From the NCBI GenBank assembly GCA_031553855.1, contig JAVBKW010000001.1, forward strand, positions 52,020 through 116,019: a stretch of DNA of 64,000 nucleotides, in the 5' to 3' direction. Below are positions 51,209 to 59,758 of the stretch, one piece after another (the first letter of the stretch is position 1; every line of letters begins with the position of its first letter). The translations under genes were made by a program, and so were the position numbers. The notes beneath the pieces were generated by a model that was not told the origin of the DNA, made no database searches, and saw only the letters and a program-made list of their open reading frames with translations. This stretch comes from RACS-047 sp031553855 (GTDB lineage Bacteria > Bacillota > Clostridia > Christensenellales > Pumilibacteraceae).

Positions 51209-51928
51209 GTGGGGAAAAAGTTTAAAGTTAAAGCAAAAAATAGTTTCGGCGACTCAATATTGCAGGGGCTGGGCAGGTTTTTCAAAAAGAAACCGCAAAT
51301 AATCAACCTTAACGAGAGTGAAATAGAAAAAAAATCTATTATGATCGGCAATCATAACGGAGCGGGCGGTGCGTTTTCATACCGTACTTTTTTGGACCAC
51401 CGCTTTATGACGTGGGGCGCGCATCCGATGTGCGAGGGTTATAACAGCCGCCGCAAATATCTTTACCATATTTTCTACCGTAAAAAGCTGCACTACAGTA
51501 AATTTAAGTCGTTTCTGCTTTCGATTTCGTTCGGGCTGATATCTAAAATCGTATACGGGTACGCGGGGATTATACCGGTTTATTACGATTCCCGGATAAG
51601 AAACACCTATAAATATTCTTTTCAATGTCTGGAAAAAGACGTTTCAGTTTTCGTTTTTCCGGAAAATTCAGAGAGCGGCTATAAGGATACCGTCGAGGAG
51701 TTTTACGCGGGCTTTTTGCAGTTGAGTAAGCTTTACTACCGCAAATTTCAAGTCGATCTGCCGATTTATTCGTTATATTATGCAAAAGACCCTAAAACGA
51801 TCATTATAGGAAAGCCTATGTATTTTCAAGAACTCTTAAAAGAAAACTCTGAAGACGAAATATTGGAAATATTCAGGAATTATATGAACTCGCTCTCTGA
51901 GCAAGTACCTGCTAAAATAAAAAAATAA
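51209..51928 (+). CDS. Divergent PlsC-like acyltransferase-related protein
   Basis: The 239-residue protein loosely follows the acyltransferase fold: IMIGNHNGAGGAFSYRTFLDH at the place of the NHx4D motif, AGIIPVYYDSRIRNTYK, and FVFPENSESGYKDTVEEF at the place of FPEGTRS. The first motif has no Asp four residues after NH and the second has Asn-Ser in place of Gly-Thr, so activity is uncertain. The start is GTG at 51209 after AAGGATAAGGA. It follows purB by 12 nt. Confidence 0.55.
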   Translation: MGKKFKVKAKNSFGDSILQGLGRFFKKKPQIINLNESEIEKKSIMIGNHNGAGGAFSYRTFLDHRFMTWGAHPMCEGYNSRRKYLYHIFYRKKLHYSKFKSFLLSISFGLISKIVYGYAGIIPVYYDSRIRNTYKYSFQCLEKDVSVFVFPENSESGYKDTVEEFYAGFLQLSKLYYRKFQVDLPIYSLYYAKDPKTIIIGKPMYFQELLKENSEDEILEIFRNYMNSLSEQVPAKIKK

Positions 51929-51954
51929 TTAACATATCCACACTAGGAGGAATT

Positions 51955-52848
51955 ATGAGAGATTTCGTGATATTGACCGATTCATGCTGTGATTTAGACA
52001 TTAAAATGCGCAAGGATATCGGCGTTGAAGACTACATAAAGATGATCGTTACCTACAATAACAAAGAAACGTTTTGCGATCTTGAATGGAACGAGTTTTC
52101 GGCTAAAGAATTTTACGATAATATGCGCGCCGGTATCCGCTACCGGACTACCCAAATCACCTTTGATATGTATATCAAAAAGTTTGAGAAATATCTTCAG
52201 GAAGGAAAAGACATTTTGTCCGTCACTTGTTCGTCGGCGCTCAGCGGCTCGATAAATTCGAGTATACTTGCAAAAAATGAGCTGAAGGAAAAATATCCTG
52301 AGGCGAAAATCATCTGTATCGACACTTTGCGCGGAAGCTTAGGCCAAGGGCTGTTAGTATATTTTGCCGCAAATCTTAAAAAAGAGGGCAAAACTATCGA
52401 TGAAATTGCTCTATGGCTCGATGAAAACAAAAACAACGTCAATCAGGTCGGAACAGTTGACGATTTAGTGTATCTTAAGCGCGCCGGACGCGTTACCGGA
52501 GCCGCCGCTTTTATGGGCAAGATCCTCAAGATTAAGCCGATTATAATAGCCGACGCTAAAGGGCAGAATTTGTCCTTAGGAAAGGTTAGAGGCCGGAAGA
52601 CTTCTCTTAAAGAAATTATCAATTACGTAAAAGAAAATATCACCGACGCAAAAAATCAGACGGTTTTTATCGCTCACGCGGATTGTCTTGAGGACGCTTT
52701 ATTTATAAAGGAAGACCTTTTAAACGAAATCGGCTGCAAGGACGTTTATATAAATTATGTCGGCATTTCTATAGGCGCGACAGTCGGCCCCGGAATGATA
52801 GGTGTATATTTCTACGGCAAAAAAGTAACTATTGTCGGTAAAGATTGA
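51955..52848 (+). CDS. DegV family fatty-acid-binding protein
   Basis: The 297-residue protein starts FVILTDSCCDLD (the DegV N-terminal), then RYRTTQITFDMY, SVTCSSALSGSINSSILAK, VDDLVYLKRAGRVTGAAAFMG and GPGMIGVYFYGK near the end. DegV/FakB proteins bind fatty acids for the kinase FakA. TAGGAGGAATT precedes the ATG. No fakA is in the window. Confidence 0.95.
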   Translation: MRDFVILTDSCCDLDIKMRKDIGVEDYIKMIVTYNNKETFCDLEWNEFSAKEFYDNMRAGIRYRTTQITFDMYIKKFEKYLQEGKDILSVTCSSALSGSINSSILAKNELKEKYPEAKIICIDTLRGSLGQGLLVYFAANLKKEGKTIDEIALWLDENKNNVNQVGTVDDLVYLKRAGRVTGAAAFMGKILKIKPIIIADAKGQNLSLGKVRGRKTSLKEIINYVKENITDAKNQTVFIAHADCLEDALFIKEDLLNEIGCKDVYINYVGISIGATVGPGMIGVYFYGKKVTIVGKD

Positions 52849-52852
52849 TTTT

Positions 52853-53119
52853 ATGAAAGACATATATGAATTCGACGCCGTTATAAAAAAAGTTGACGGA
52901 ATAGACGGCGCTTATGTAGAAATACCTTTCGACGTAAAAAAGGAATTCGGCAAAGGGCGGGTCAAAGTGTGTGCAACGTTTGACGGCGTTGCTTATGAGG
53001 GCAGCCTTGTTAAAATGGGTACGCCTTGCCATATTATCGGCATCAGAAAAGATATCCGCGCCGCGATTAAGAAACAAGCGGGCGATACAGTTAAAGTCAC
53101 GTTGAAAGAAAGGCAATAG
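52853..53119 (+). CDS. DUF1905 domain protein
   Basis: The 88-residue protein matches the small DUF1905 barrel: YEFDAVIKKVDGIDGAYVEI, FDVKKEFGKGRVKVCATFDG and the late GDTVKVTLKE. The ATG at 52853 lies 4 bp after the degV stop. Its function is unknown; related domains often occur with an antiporter-like or YdeI segment, which is absent here. Confidence 0.8.
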   Translation: MKDIYEFDAVIKKVDGIDGAYVEIPFDVKKEFGKGRVKVCATFDGVAYEGSLVKMGTPCHIIGIRKDIRAAIKKQAGDTVKVTLKERQ

Positions 53120-53141
53120 AAAATGGCTTAAATAAAACGTT

Positions 53142-53180
53142 GGGGCTGTCTTACGAGTTTTTTTCTCATAAGACAGCCCC
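53142..53180. terminator. GGGGCTGTCTT hairpin with T7 loop (family member 3)
   Basis: GGGGCTGTCTTACGAG, seven T, CTCATAAGACAGCCCC. A C-G pair of the 6137 copy has become T-A here, a compensatory change. It lies between the convergent DUF1905 and AraC genes. Confidence 0.75.
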
Positions 53181-53217
53181 GTTTTCTTGCTAATAACACC
53201 GCTATTAGCAAGAAAAC
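53181..53217. terminator. Second hairpin between convergent genes
   Basis: GTTTTCTTGCTAATA, a 7-nt loop and TATTAGCAAGAAAAC form a perfect 15-bp stem directly after the previous hairpin. Probably a terminator for the minus-strand AraC gene or for both directions. Confidence 0.6.
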
Positions 53218-53252
53218 AAGGGGTTTTATATCAATAAAGACGTAGATAAAAA

Positions 53253-54035
53253 CTAATTGCACCTTTTCACAGTCTTGTAAAGCTTGTCGTCGGTATTTTG
53301 CTGTCTGTATTCACTCGGCGAGACGCCAACGTACTGTTTAAAATGACGGGAGAATGCCGAGAAAGACGCAAAACCGCATTGGAGTGCAACTTCGCTTATG
53401 CTGAAACTTTTGTCCTGAAGCATTTTTTGAGCGTAGTCAAGCCGCTTTGCCAAAATGTATTGTTTTGGGGAGTTGCCGAGCTTTTCTTTAAATATGTGCC
53501 GGAACCTGTGATAGCTGTAACCTGACAATTTGGCAAGCGTATTTAAGTCTATATCGAGCGTCAGGTTTTCTGTTATGATCTGCCGTATAAAGTCCAGATC
53601 ATGTTCGGGATCTTCATATATAGAACTAAGCCTGTCCGCGTTAATAAGTATCTGCTGTATATAGCTTTCAGCCATATTCTTATAGCGATATTTGCGCAGC
53701 TTGATTTCGGCTTTGATCTTATCGATTAAAGACATTACGGCGTTGTTTTTATCGTGATAAATTTTCGTGTGCGTCAGAATTTCAGGGCCTAAAGCTTTAA
53801 ACGCAACGCAAAACACAGAAACGTCATCCTCATGCGTTTCATCATGGAAGGTGTCCGGCGGATATATGATAAAATCACCTTTTTTATATGTGAATTTTTG
53901 ATTGTCCGAGGCAACGCTTATGCCTTTGCCGTTAAGATAATATACAAGCTCGTAAAACGAATGTCTGTGCATTGTTACGCTTGAGTCTTTTTGGTGAGAA
54001 TAATAATAAAGGTACTCAAAAGAAATATTAGACAC
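53253..54035 (-). CDS. AraC-family transcriptional regulator
   Basis: The 260-residue protein has an N-terminal cupin ligand-binding domain (HRHSFYELVYYLNGKG, then FIIYPPDTFHDETHED) and a C-terminal AraC DNA-binding domain with two helix-turn-helix units: TLAKLSGYSYHRFRHIFKEK and SEVALQCGFASFSAFSRHFK. It lies downstream of the giant GH32 gene on the same strand, with 79 bp between them, so it probably controls fructan use. Confidence 0.93.
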   Translation of the reverse strand: MSNISFEYLYYYSHQKDSSVTMHRHSFYELVYYLNGKGISVASDNQKFTYKKGDFIIYPPDTFHDETHEDDVSVFCVAFKALGPEILTHTKIYHDKNNAVMSLIDKIKAEIKLRKYRYKNMAESYIQQILINADRLSSIYEDPEHDLDFIRQIITENLTLDIDLNTLAKLSGYSYHRFRHIFKEKLGNSPKQYILAKRLDYAQKMLQDKSFSISEVALQCGFASFSAFSRHFKQYVGVSPSEYRQQNTDDKLYKTVKRCN

Positions 54036-54050
54036 CAGGCCCTCCGCATA

Positions 54051-54092
54051 TTAAGGGAAACGATGAATAAATACGATTCAGCGTTTTCTTAA
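54051..54092. repeat. Short hairpin related to the MITE-like element
   Basis: TTAAGGGAAACGATGAAT, aaatacg, ATTCAGCGTTTTCTTAA. The ends match those of the 158-bp element at 34752 with the internal part deleted. It lies between araC and the GH32 gene. Confidence 0.6.
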
Positions 54093-54114
54093 ATTGTACT
54101 GTAATTATAATATT

Positions 54115-57100
54115 TTATTTATTCCTTGTCAAGAACGACGCCTTACGGGAAATGGCATAATCTGTTTTGACAAAGTGTTGTAAGGCATTAACATAGAGCG
54201 CGCTAAAGCTTTCTTTGATCATTATATTCTGATAAATTGCCTGACCGTTAAACTGATTCACGCCCACGAAGCCCGAAGAATAGAGTGTATCGCTAACGGT
54301 CGTGAGCAAAGTATTGTCGAACGTCAAGGTTATCGCTGAACCTATTGCCTTAACACTAAAATGATGCTGCCGGGCTGCGGCCGAATTGTCTACTTTCAAA
54401 ATATATAAATCGTCCGCAGGGGATCTGTAAGGAAACCGGAACAGCCGTACGAACACAGAGCCGTCGTCATTTTTTTGAAGATTGAAGCAGTAGCCCTTAT
54501 CGCCCGTAGAGCTTGCGCGGAATATGAGCGCGATAGCGTTTGTAACTCCGTTAACAGAATTAAGCTGAAGGTCGCCCTCATACGTGAAATCGCTGTAGAT
54601 TCCGTCAAACATATAGAAATTGTCTCCGGCGCCGCTGCCTGTAAGGCCCGCCGTGCTTTTAGTCCAATTGCCCGAAACAGGATTGCCGCCGGGCAGGTTG
54701 GTAGTGAACAGTATAATTACATTGACGTTGATAGCTTTAGACAAACCGTCTGACGTTGCCGTTATCAGAGTGTTTCCGACGGTCAAAGCCGTAATAATAC
54801 CGTTCTTGTCTACAACCGCAACAGCTTCATTGCTGCTTTCCCAAATTATATCGTTAAATGAGGCAAAATATGGTTTAAGTAAATAATCTATTTGATGTAC
54901 TTCATTTTTTTCCAGCGTCAGAGAAGTATTACTGAATATAATTTCTTCCGTAGAAACTCTGCCAGCTGATTTTTGAACGTCCAAAGTCAAAGAAGCTATA
55001 AGTCCCGACGGCTCTAATACGCTGATATAGTATTTTCCCGGCAGCTTATCCGGATATATGATGTTCGCATTTGATCCATCTGCTGTTACGACGGTTATTT
55101 TAGGAACAGCGTCAAAGTTTCGAGGCACTGTTATTTCAGCTGTCCGGTTATCGTCGCTTATAATTTTAACGTCGTCCATCATTATATATTCAATTGTTTT
55201 AGTCCGGTTAGTTATTACGATATCGGATACGGTCACTTTAGCGCCCGACACATGCAGGCCGGCAAAAATATTTTCAGCACCGTCAAATCCTAAAACGTCG
55301 TTTTCATAAAAACGAAGTACTCCGTCTATATAAACCTCATAATTATTTTCGTTTACCGATAATTTAAGGCGGTAAAATTTATCCGCATCTAAAAAGTTGT
55401 TTAAGTTGTCTTGCAAAAGGAATGAATTTCCGTTTTCAGTACAGAAAATCAAAAATCCGGCATCTGCGTTTTCTGTTATTTTAATATCTGTTTCAAATGT
55501 ATAATTTTTTCCGACCGGCACATTTATTATAAAATCCGCGCCTTTAGCTTCTAAGGCCGAAATTTCATATCCGTCTGCGGAATTATTTATGGTGTATTGA
55601 GCTTCATCTAGCGGCTTTAATGCGTCGTCGATAGAGAGAGTGCAGATGTCGTCCGAAAGATTTTTTAATGTAATATTATTGCGTATTTCAGGGTCCGGCG
55701 GCAAATCATCGAAAACAGTTAATGCAAATTCATCGCAAAAGCTCCCGATTTCGGCTTTAATAGTCGTATTACCCGATGTGAGCGCAGTTACAACGCCGCT
55801 AGAGCTTACTGTCGCTACGGCAGGGTTTAGCGAACTCCATTTTACTAAAACCGCATAAGCGGAGGGGAGATTCACGCCGAGGTTAAAGCTGCTGCCTGCT
55901 TTTAAAGATTCTATTGCGTTTGTTATTTCAAACTGTCCAACAGGCAGGCTTTCACGGAAAATTACATCGTACACTTGCTTATCAACTCCGTTTTCAGCGG
56001 TAACGGTGATTATTGCTTTACTGTCGTAGCCTATGCCGGCCTGAATGATTGAAACGTGCGCGCCCGGATCGGCGGTGTGTGCCGAAATAAGCGGTAAAAA
56101 CTCTTTTTTAGTGTTCAAAGGCACGTCTACAATAATAGCATTGCCGTTAATTTCTGCGGGCTTGTCGTAAGCGTAAACTGCTGAAAGCGCGGCCGAGTTG
56201 CTGCAGGAGCGCACCGTTACGCCGTTAAAAACCGCTTCTCCGCCAAACCCCTCCGCTATAAGTCCGATATAACCGACTGAATATGACTTATCTGTAAGAT
56301 TAAAGCATAGCTGTCCGTTAACGTATATTTGCAGGCGATCTTTATATGCGGCTATTTTTATTTGAGCGGCAATTGAAAAGTCAAGATATATATGGAAAGA
56401 CCCTGATAATTTGCGTCCCGCGTAAAGATTAACAGTATTGTTCCGTCTATCTAGAGTGACCTTATAGCCGTCATTTTCAGAGCTTGCTCTGAAAATGAAT
56501 CCTGCCGCGTTGTCATAATTATTAAGCGTTCCCTCTAAAACAAAATCGGTAACATAAGATGAAGAAAGCATTAGCGGGGTGGGAAAAGCTGCCGACGGCC
56601 TGACGGCAATGCCGTCGAGGCGTTCTGTCCATTGTCCGGCCGTTTTTACAGAATTAGTGCCGATATTTGAAGAAAAGCCGGTTTTAGAGAAGATGATATT
56701 ATTAAAATTTGAGTAGCCGCCCGCGCTTTGCGGATTGAAACTGTTGACTCCCCATGTATTTAATGCGATATTATTGCCGCTATGCGTATTGTCGTCCGTC
56801 TCGATAACTTTTTTACTTCCTAGATATACCTTGATATTGCCGCCGTCGCAAACCACTTTTAAATGATAATATTTTCCCTCAATGACTTTTCCGTTGTTAC
56901 CGTACATCATATCATTGCCGGGCATTGCAAAAACCCCGAGAACGGCGGTGTTGCCGTCAGGGTCCTTTCTAAGCAGCCTCAGGCTGTTTTTTAAGAGCGC
57001 TTCGGTGTAGCAGCGTTGGATAGAGGCGGAATAATAATAGGATAAATCGGAGGCCGCGCGGAAAATCAAGCTGCCGAGCCCCTGATTGACCGCAACATCA

Positions 57101-59355
57101 GCTTCAAGCGAAAAGCGAGAAAGCTCAGAAGTTTCTTTTCCGGAATAAAGATAGAATGCGTCCGGCCCCTCAGATTCGCCTTGAATTCCTGTTCCGGCGC
57201 TATTCCATCTGCCCGAGTATGCCGTCCATTTTCCTGAAAGGTTGGTTTTAACGTTTTCCTGCACGGCGGCATAACTGTGAGAGGAAGTATCCCACGCGCT
57301 TTTCAGCGAATATGCGGTAAGGCTTTCAAGGTAGAGTCCGCCGTTTTTTTCTATCGAAACGCTTGCGTTATTGAGATTGAATTGAACTTCGTTAGTGTAG
57401 CAGAAAAGGCCGTCGTTTACAAAAAGCTCTACAGAGCTTGCGTCTCTCAAAAAACGCATTTTAAGCTTTCCGTTTATCGGCGTAACCAGTTTTCCGTCTA
57501 TCATCTGCGTTGTTTTGTCATACATAAGAGAGTAGTTGTCGGAAAAAGCTATTCCAAACTTTGTAGCCGTTGTTTTTGCTATATCGACAACCATAGTAAT
57601 ATCGAGTTTGTCGCTTATTAAGCTCTCAAGCGGATTTTCGCTCTTAACATACGTGCGGCCGCCCGCAGTAAATTTGTTGCCGTAAAGTAAGCTTATCTCG
57701 TCTATCGGCGTGCGCTTCAGCCGTAAGCCGTCGTCTGTTGCGATAAGCTTAAGCTCTGTCGGAAACGTCGAGCTGTTTGTCCAGCCTATTGTAGGAAGCT
57801 CCGGCTGCTGCCAGTTATGCATCCAGGCTATACTGATTATTCGCCCGTCAGGGAAATTGTTGACGGAAAAAGTCTGTCCTGCGTAATAATCGCTGCCATA
57901 GTCGAGTTTTTGAGGTATATTATTGTCCGGAATAAATTTCGTTCCGTCAAAATCGCCTATAAGATACGCGCCGGAAGCGTCTGCCAGCACCCATTTGTAA
58001 TTTTCTTCATTATTCTCGAGCGGGAGTCTGAACATATCCGGACACTCAAAGCCGAAATCATTGTTGTACACTTTTTTCCAGTCTCGCAAGTTTTCGGAGG
58101 TATAGAAAGTACTCCCGTTTTCATAGATGATCATGATCCACTTATTGTCCGGCTCATAGTAAAAGACTTTCGGGTCTCGCGGCATAAGGTAATCGGAGGG
58201 CCAGCTGTTGATAACCGGATTTCCGGCATAGTTTTTAAACGTGCGGCCTCTGTCGCTGCTGTAGGCGATAGAAATACCGAAATCGACGCCGGAATAAAAC
58301 ATAACTATAGGGTCGGCGTCGCCTTTTTTAAAGCCGCTTACATTCTTTGTATCTACTACTGCAGAACCAGACCAATTGTGAAGGCCGGGAAAAATTCCGG
58401 GCTGAGTAGCGACAGGCATTTGGGTCCAATGCACCATATCCCGGCTGACTGCGTGTCCTGTATGCGAGCGGCCCTCTGTTTCGGAATATTCAAGATTGTG
58501 CTGGTAAAACATATGATATTCGCCGTCAAGATAAATCAGTCCGTTAACGTCGTATTGCCAGCCGCCTTGAGTGCTGAAGTGAAATTGATTACGGTAAGGC
58601 TCGTCATAGTTTGTTTCAGGGTATGGGGCAACAGGGTAAACAATGTCATAATTATGCCACTCATCTAAGCAGTGTATTGCTTCATAAACGCGCAGTTTTG
58701 TATTTTGCGACGTAATAAAGCTCAAATAGGTTTTTCCGTCCGCGCCCGCCGCGCGCCCGCCGGGCAAAGCTATAAGGTTAGAATTGATTCGCACGTCGTT
58801 TATGTAAACCTCCCAATCTCCGGTTGTCTTATCGCAGGAAAAATCCAGATAAAGTTTTTGTCCGAGAGCGGCTACAGATATTTGTCGTTCCGGCGAATAA
58901 CTGTAAGCTCTTGTATTGCCGGGCACGCTATCGCCGTAACCGTTTATTCCGGCAATAATTTTTCCGTTATAATTGCGCAAAGTCAGCGCAAGTCCCGGCA
59001 GATCGTCCGTGGGAGTCGCCGGATTTAAAAAGTCCGGATTTGGGACCCCGGCTTTATGCGAAAGGTTATAAAAAATATAGGACGACCAATCGTTTAAGTC
59101 GGCAATAGGATCAAGCTTGTCAAAATAAATTACAGTACGAACGTAATCTGCTTCAAGTCCGCGATTAAAAGATGCGTTGGAGTGGAATGATATATATGCG
59201 TCATTTTCAAATCCCGTCCCTGCGGCATAGCTCCACTCGCTTAAATCATTCCCTTTTAAACTCTCATCGGCATATGAAAGCATTGCCGCCGAAGAAACGA
59301 ACAAAAGTAGTACTAATATTGTAATAAATATAAATGGCTTTCTGGTGCGCTTCAT
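54115..59355 (-). CDS. Large secreted GH32 fructanase with CBM66-like and Big2 domains
   Basis: The 1746-residue protein has a signal peptide (about 1-29). An all-beta lectin-like domain covers about 35-235. A GH32 catalytic domain covers about 250-690: GWQYDVNG (nucleophile Asp269; the usual NDPNG is changed to YDVNG), MPRDPKVFYY (stabiliser Asp394) and FECPDMFRLP (acid-base Glu437). CBM66-like beta-sandwich domains follow at about 710-900 and 910-1085. Two bacterial Ig-like Big2 domains are at about 1175-1240 (WSSLNPAVATVSSSGVVTAL) and 1500-1565. A last CBM66-like domain is at about 1570-1730. No LPXTG or other wall anchor is seen. It probably degrades levan or inulin outside the cell. AGGAG precedes the ATG. 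Confidence 0.9.
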   Translation of the reverse strand: MKRTRKPFIFITILVLLLFVSSAAMLSYADESLKGNDLSEWSYAAGTGFENDAYISFHSNASFNRGLEADYVRTVIYFDKLDPIADLNDWSSYIFYNLSHKAGVPNPDFLNPATPTDDLPGLALTLRNYNGKIIAGINGYGDSVPGNTRAYSYSPERQISVAALGQKLYLDFSCDKTTGDWEVYINDVRINSNLIALPGGRAAGADGKTYLSFITSQNTKLRVYEAIHCLDEWHNYDIVYPVAPYPETNYDEPYRNQFHFSTQGGWQYDVNGLIYLDGEYHMFYQHNLEYSETEGRSHTGHAVSRDMVHWTQMPVATQPGIFPGLHNWSGSAVVDTKNVSGFKKGDADPIVMFYSGVDFGISIAYSSDRGRTFKNYAGNPVINSWPSDYLMPRDPKVFYYEPDNKWIMIIYENGSTFYTSENLRDWKKVYNNDFGFECPDMFRLPLENNEENYKWVLADASGAYLIGDFDGTKFIPDNNIPQKLDYGSDYYAGQTFSVNNFPDGRIISIAWMHNWQQPELPTIGWTNSSTFPTELKLIATDDGLRLKRTPIDEISLLYGNKFTAGGRTYVKSENPLESLISDKLDITMVVDIAKTTATKFGIAFSDNYSLMYDKTTQMIDGKLVTPINGKLKMRFLRDASSVELFVNDGLFCYTNEVQFNLNNASVSIEKNGGLYLESLTAYSLKSAWDTSSHSYAAVQENVKTNLSGKWTAYSGRWNSAGTGIQGESEGPDAFYLYSGKETSELSRFSLEADVAVNQGLGSLIFRAASDLSYYYSASIQRCYTEALLKNSLRLLRKDPDGNTAVLGVFAMPGNDMMYGNNGKVIEGKYYHLKVVCDGGNIKVYLGSKKVIETDDNTHSGNNIALNTWGVNSFNPQSAGGYSNFNNIIFSKTGFSSNIGTNSVKTAGQWTERLDGIAVRPSAAFPTPLMLSSSYVTDFVLEGTLNNYDNAAGFIFRASSENDGYKVTLDRRNNTVNLYAGRKLSGSFHIYLDFSIAAQIKIAAYKDRLQIYVNGQLCFNLTDKSYSVGYIGLIAEGFGGEAVFNGVTVRSCSNSAALSAVYAYDKPAEINGNAIIVDVPLNTKKEFLPLISAHTADPGAHVSIIQAGIGYDSKAIITVTAENGVDKQVYDVIFRESLPVGQFEITNAIESLKAGSSFNLGVNLPSAYAVLVKWSSLNPAVATVSSSGVVTALTSGNTTIKAEIGSFCDEFALTVFDDLPPDPEIRNNITLKNLSDDICTLSIDDALKPLDEAQYTINNSADGYEISALEAKGADFIINVPVGKNYTFETDIKITENADAGFLIFCTENGNSFLLQDNLNNFLDADKFYRLKLSVNENNYEVYIDGVLRFYENDVLGFDGAENIFAGLHVSGAKVTVSDIVITNRTKTIEYIMMDDVKIISDDNRTAEITVPRNFDAVPKITVVTADGSNANIIYPDKLPGKYYISVLEPSGLIASLTLDVQKSAGRVSTEEIIFSNTSLTLEKNEVHQIDYLLKPYFASFNDIIWESSNEAVAVVDKNGIITALTVGNTLITATSDGLSKAINVNVIILFTTNLPGGNPVSGNWTKSTAGLTGSGAGDNFYMFDGIYSDFTYEGDLQLNSVNGVTNAIALIFRASSTGDKGYCFNLQKNDDGSVFVRLFRFPYRSPADDLYILKVDNSAAARQHHFSVKAIGSAITLTFDNTLLTTVSDTLYSSGFVGVNQFNGQAIYQNIMIKESFSALYVNALQHFVKTDYAISRKASFLTRNK

Positions 59356-59758
59356 AAACCGCTCCTAAATATTGTTTCGATACTATTAAAGTATAAAATA
59401 TATGATGAAAAAAAGATAGCTGTTTTTGGCTAATTTCAAACTGTAGTTTTTTTAAAAATGTTTTTTTAACCCGCCTTTAGCCAAAAATGAACAATTTCTT
59501 ACTATGAAAAACTGTAAATTATCACATATTGTCGCTAAAATTATTAGTAATATATAATATTTACAATTATTATCTAAATATTTTGGCTTATATTATAAAA
59601 TAAGATAGCCATTAATGTATAGACATCTTCATTGTTATATTTTATACTTATAGATAGCTAATAATTCACATTAAGGGATATGTTTATCAGTTCAGTGCAA
59701 AGTATGTGATACATTTAACTTAAAATAAGTATACAAAGTTATAACAGGATATATATAC
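59356..59758. other. AT-rich divergent regulatory region
   Basis: This 403-bp gap lies between the divergent GH32 gene (-) and the LRR lipoprotein gene (+). It is very AT-rich and has no open frame of note. It holds an inverted repeat described separately, and ACTGTA occurs twice (about 59440 and 59506). No consensus promoter is clear for either gene, as might be expected if activation by AraC is needed. Confidence 0.4.
59423..59487. promoter_or_regulatory. Candidate AraC-type operator pair upstream of GH32
   Basis: TTTTTGGCTAA (59423-59433) and its inverted copy TTAGCCAAAAA (59477-59487) are 11-bp perfect arms, 54 bp centre to centre. They lie about 70-130 bp upstream of the GH32 start. Such half-sites are plausible binding sites for the AraC regulator. 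Confidence 0.45.

Noticed and set aside
57817..58668. 283-residue open frame opposite the GH32 gene
   Set aside because: It lies within the GH32 catalytic domain on the other strand, has no start signal and no recognisable domain; it is a codon-bias shadow.
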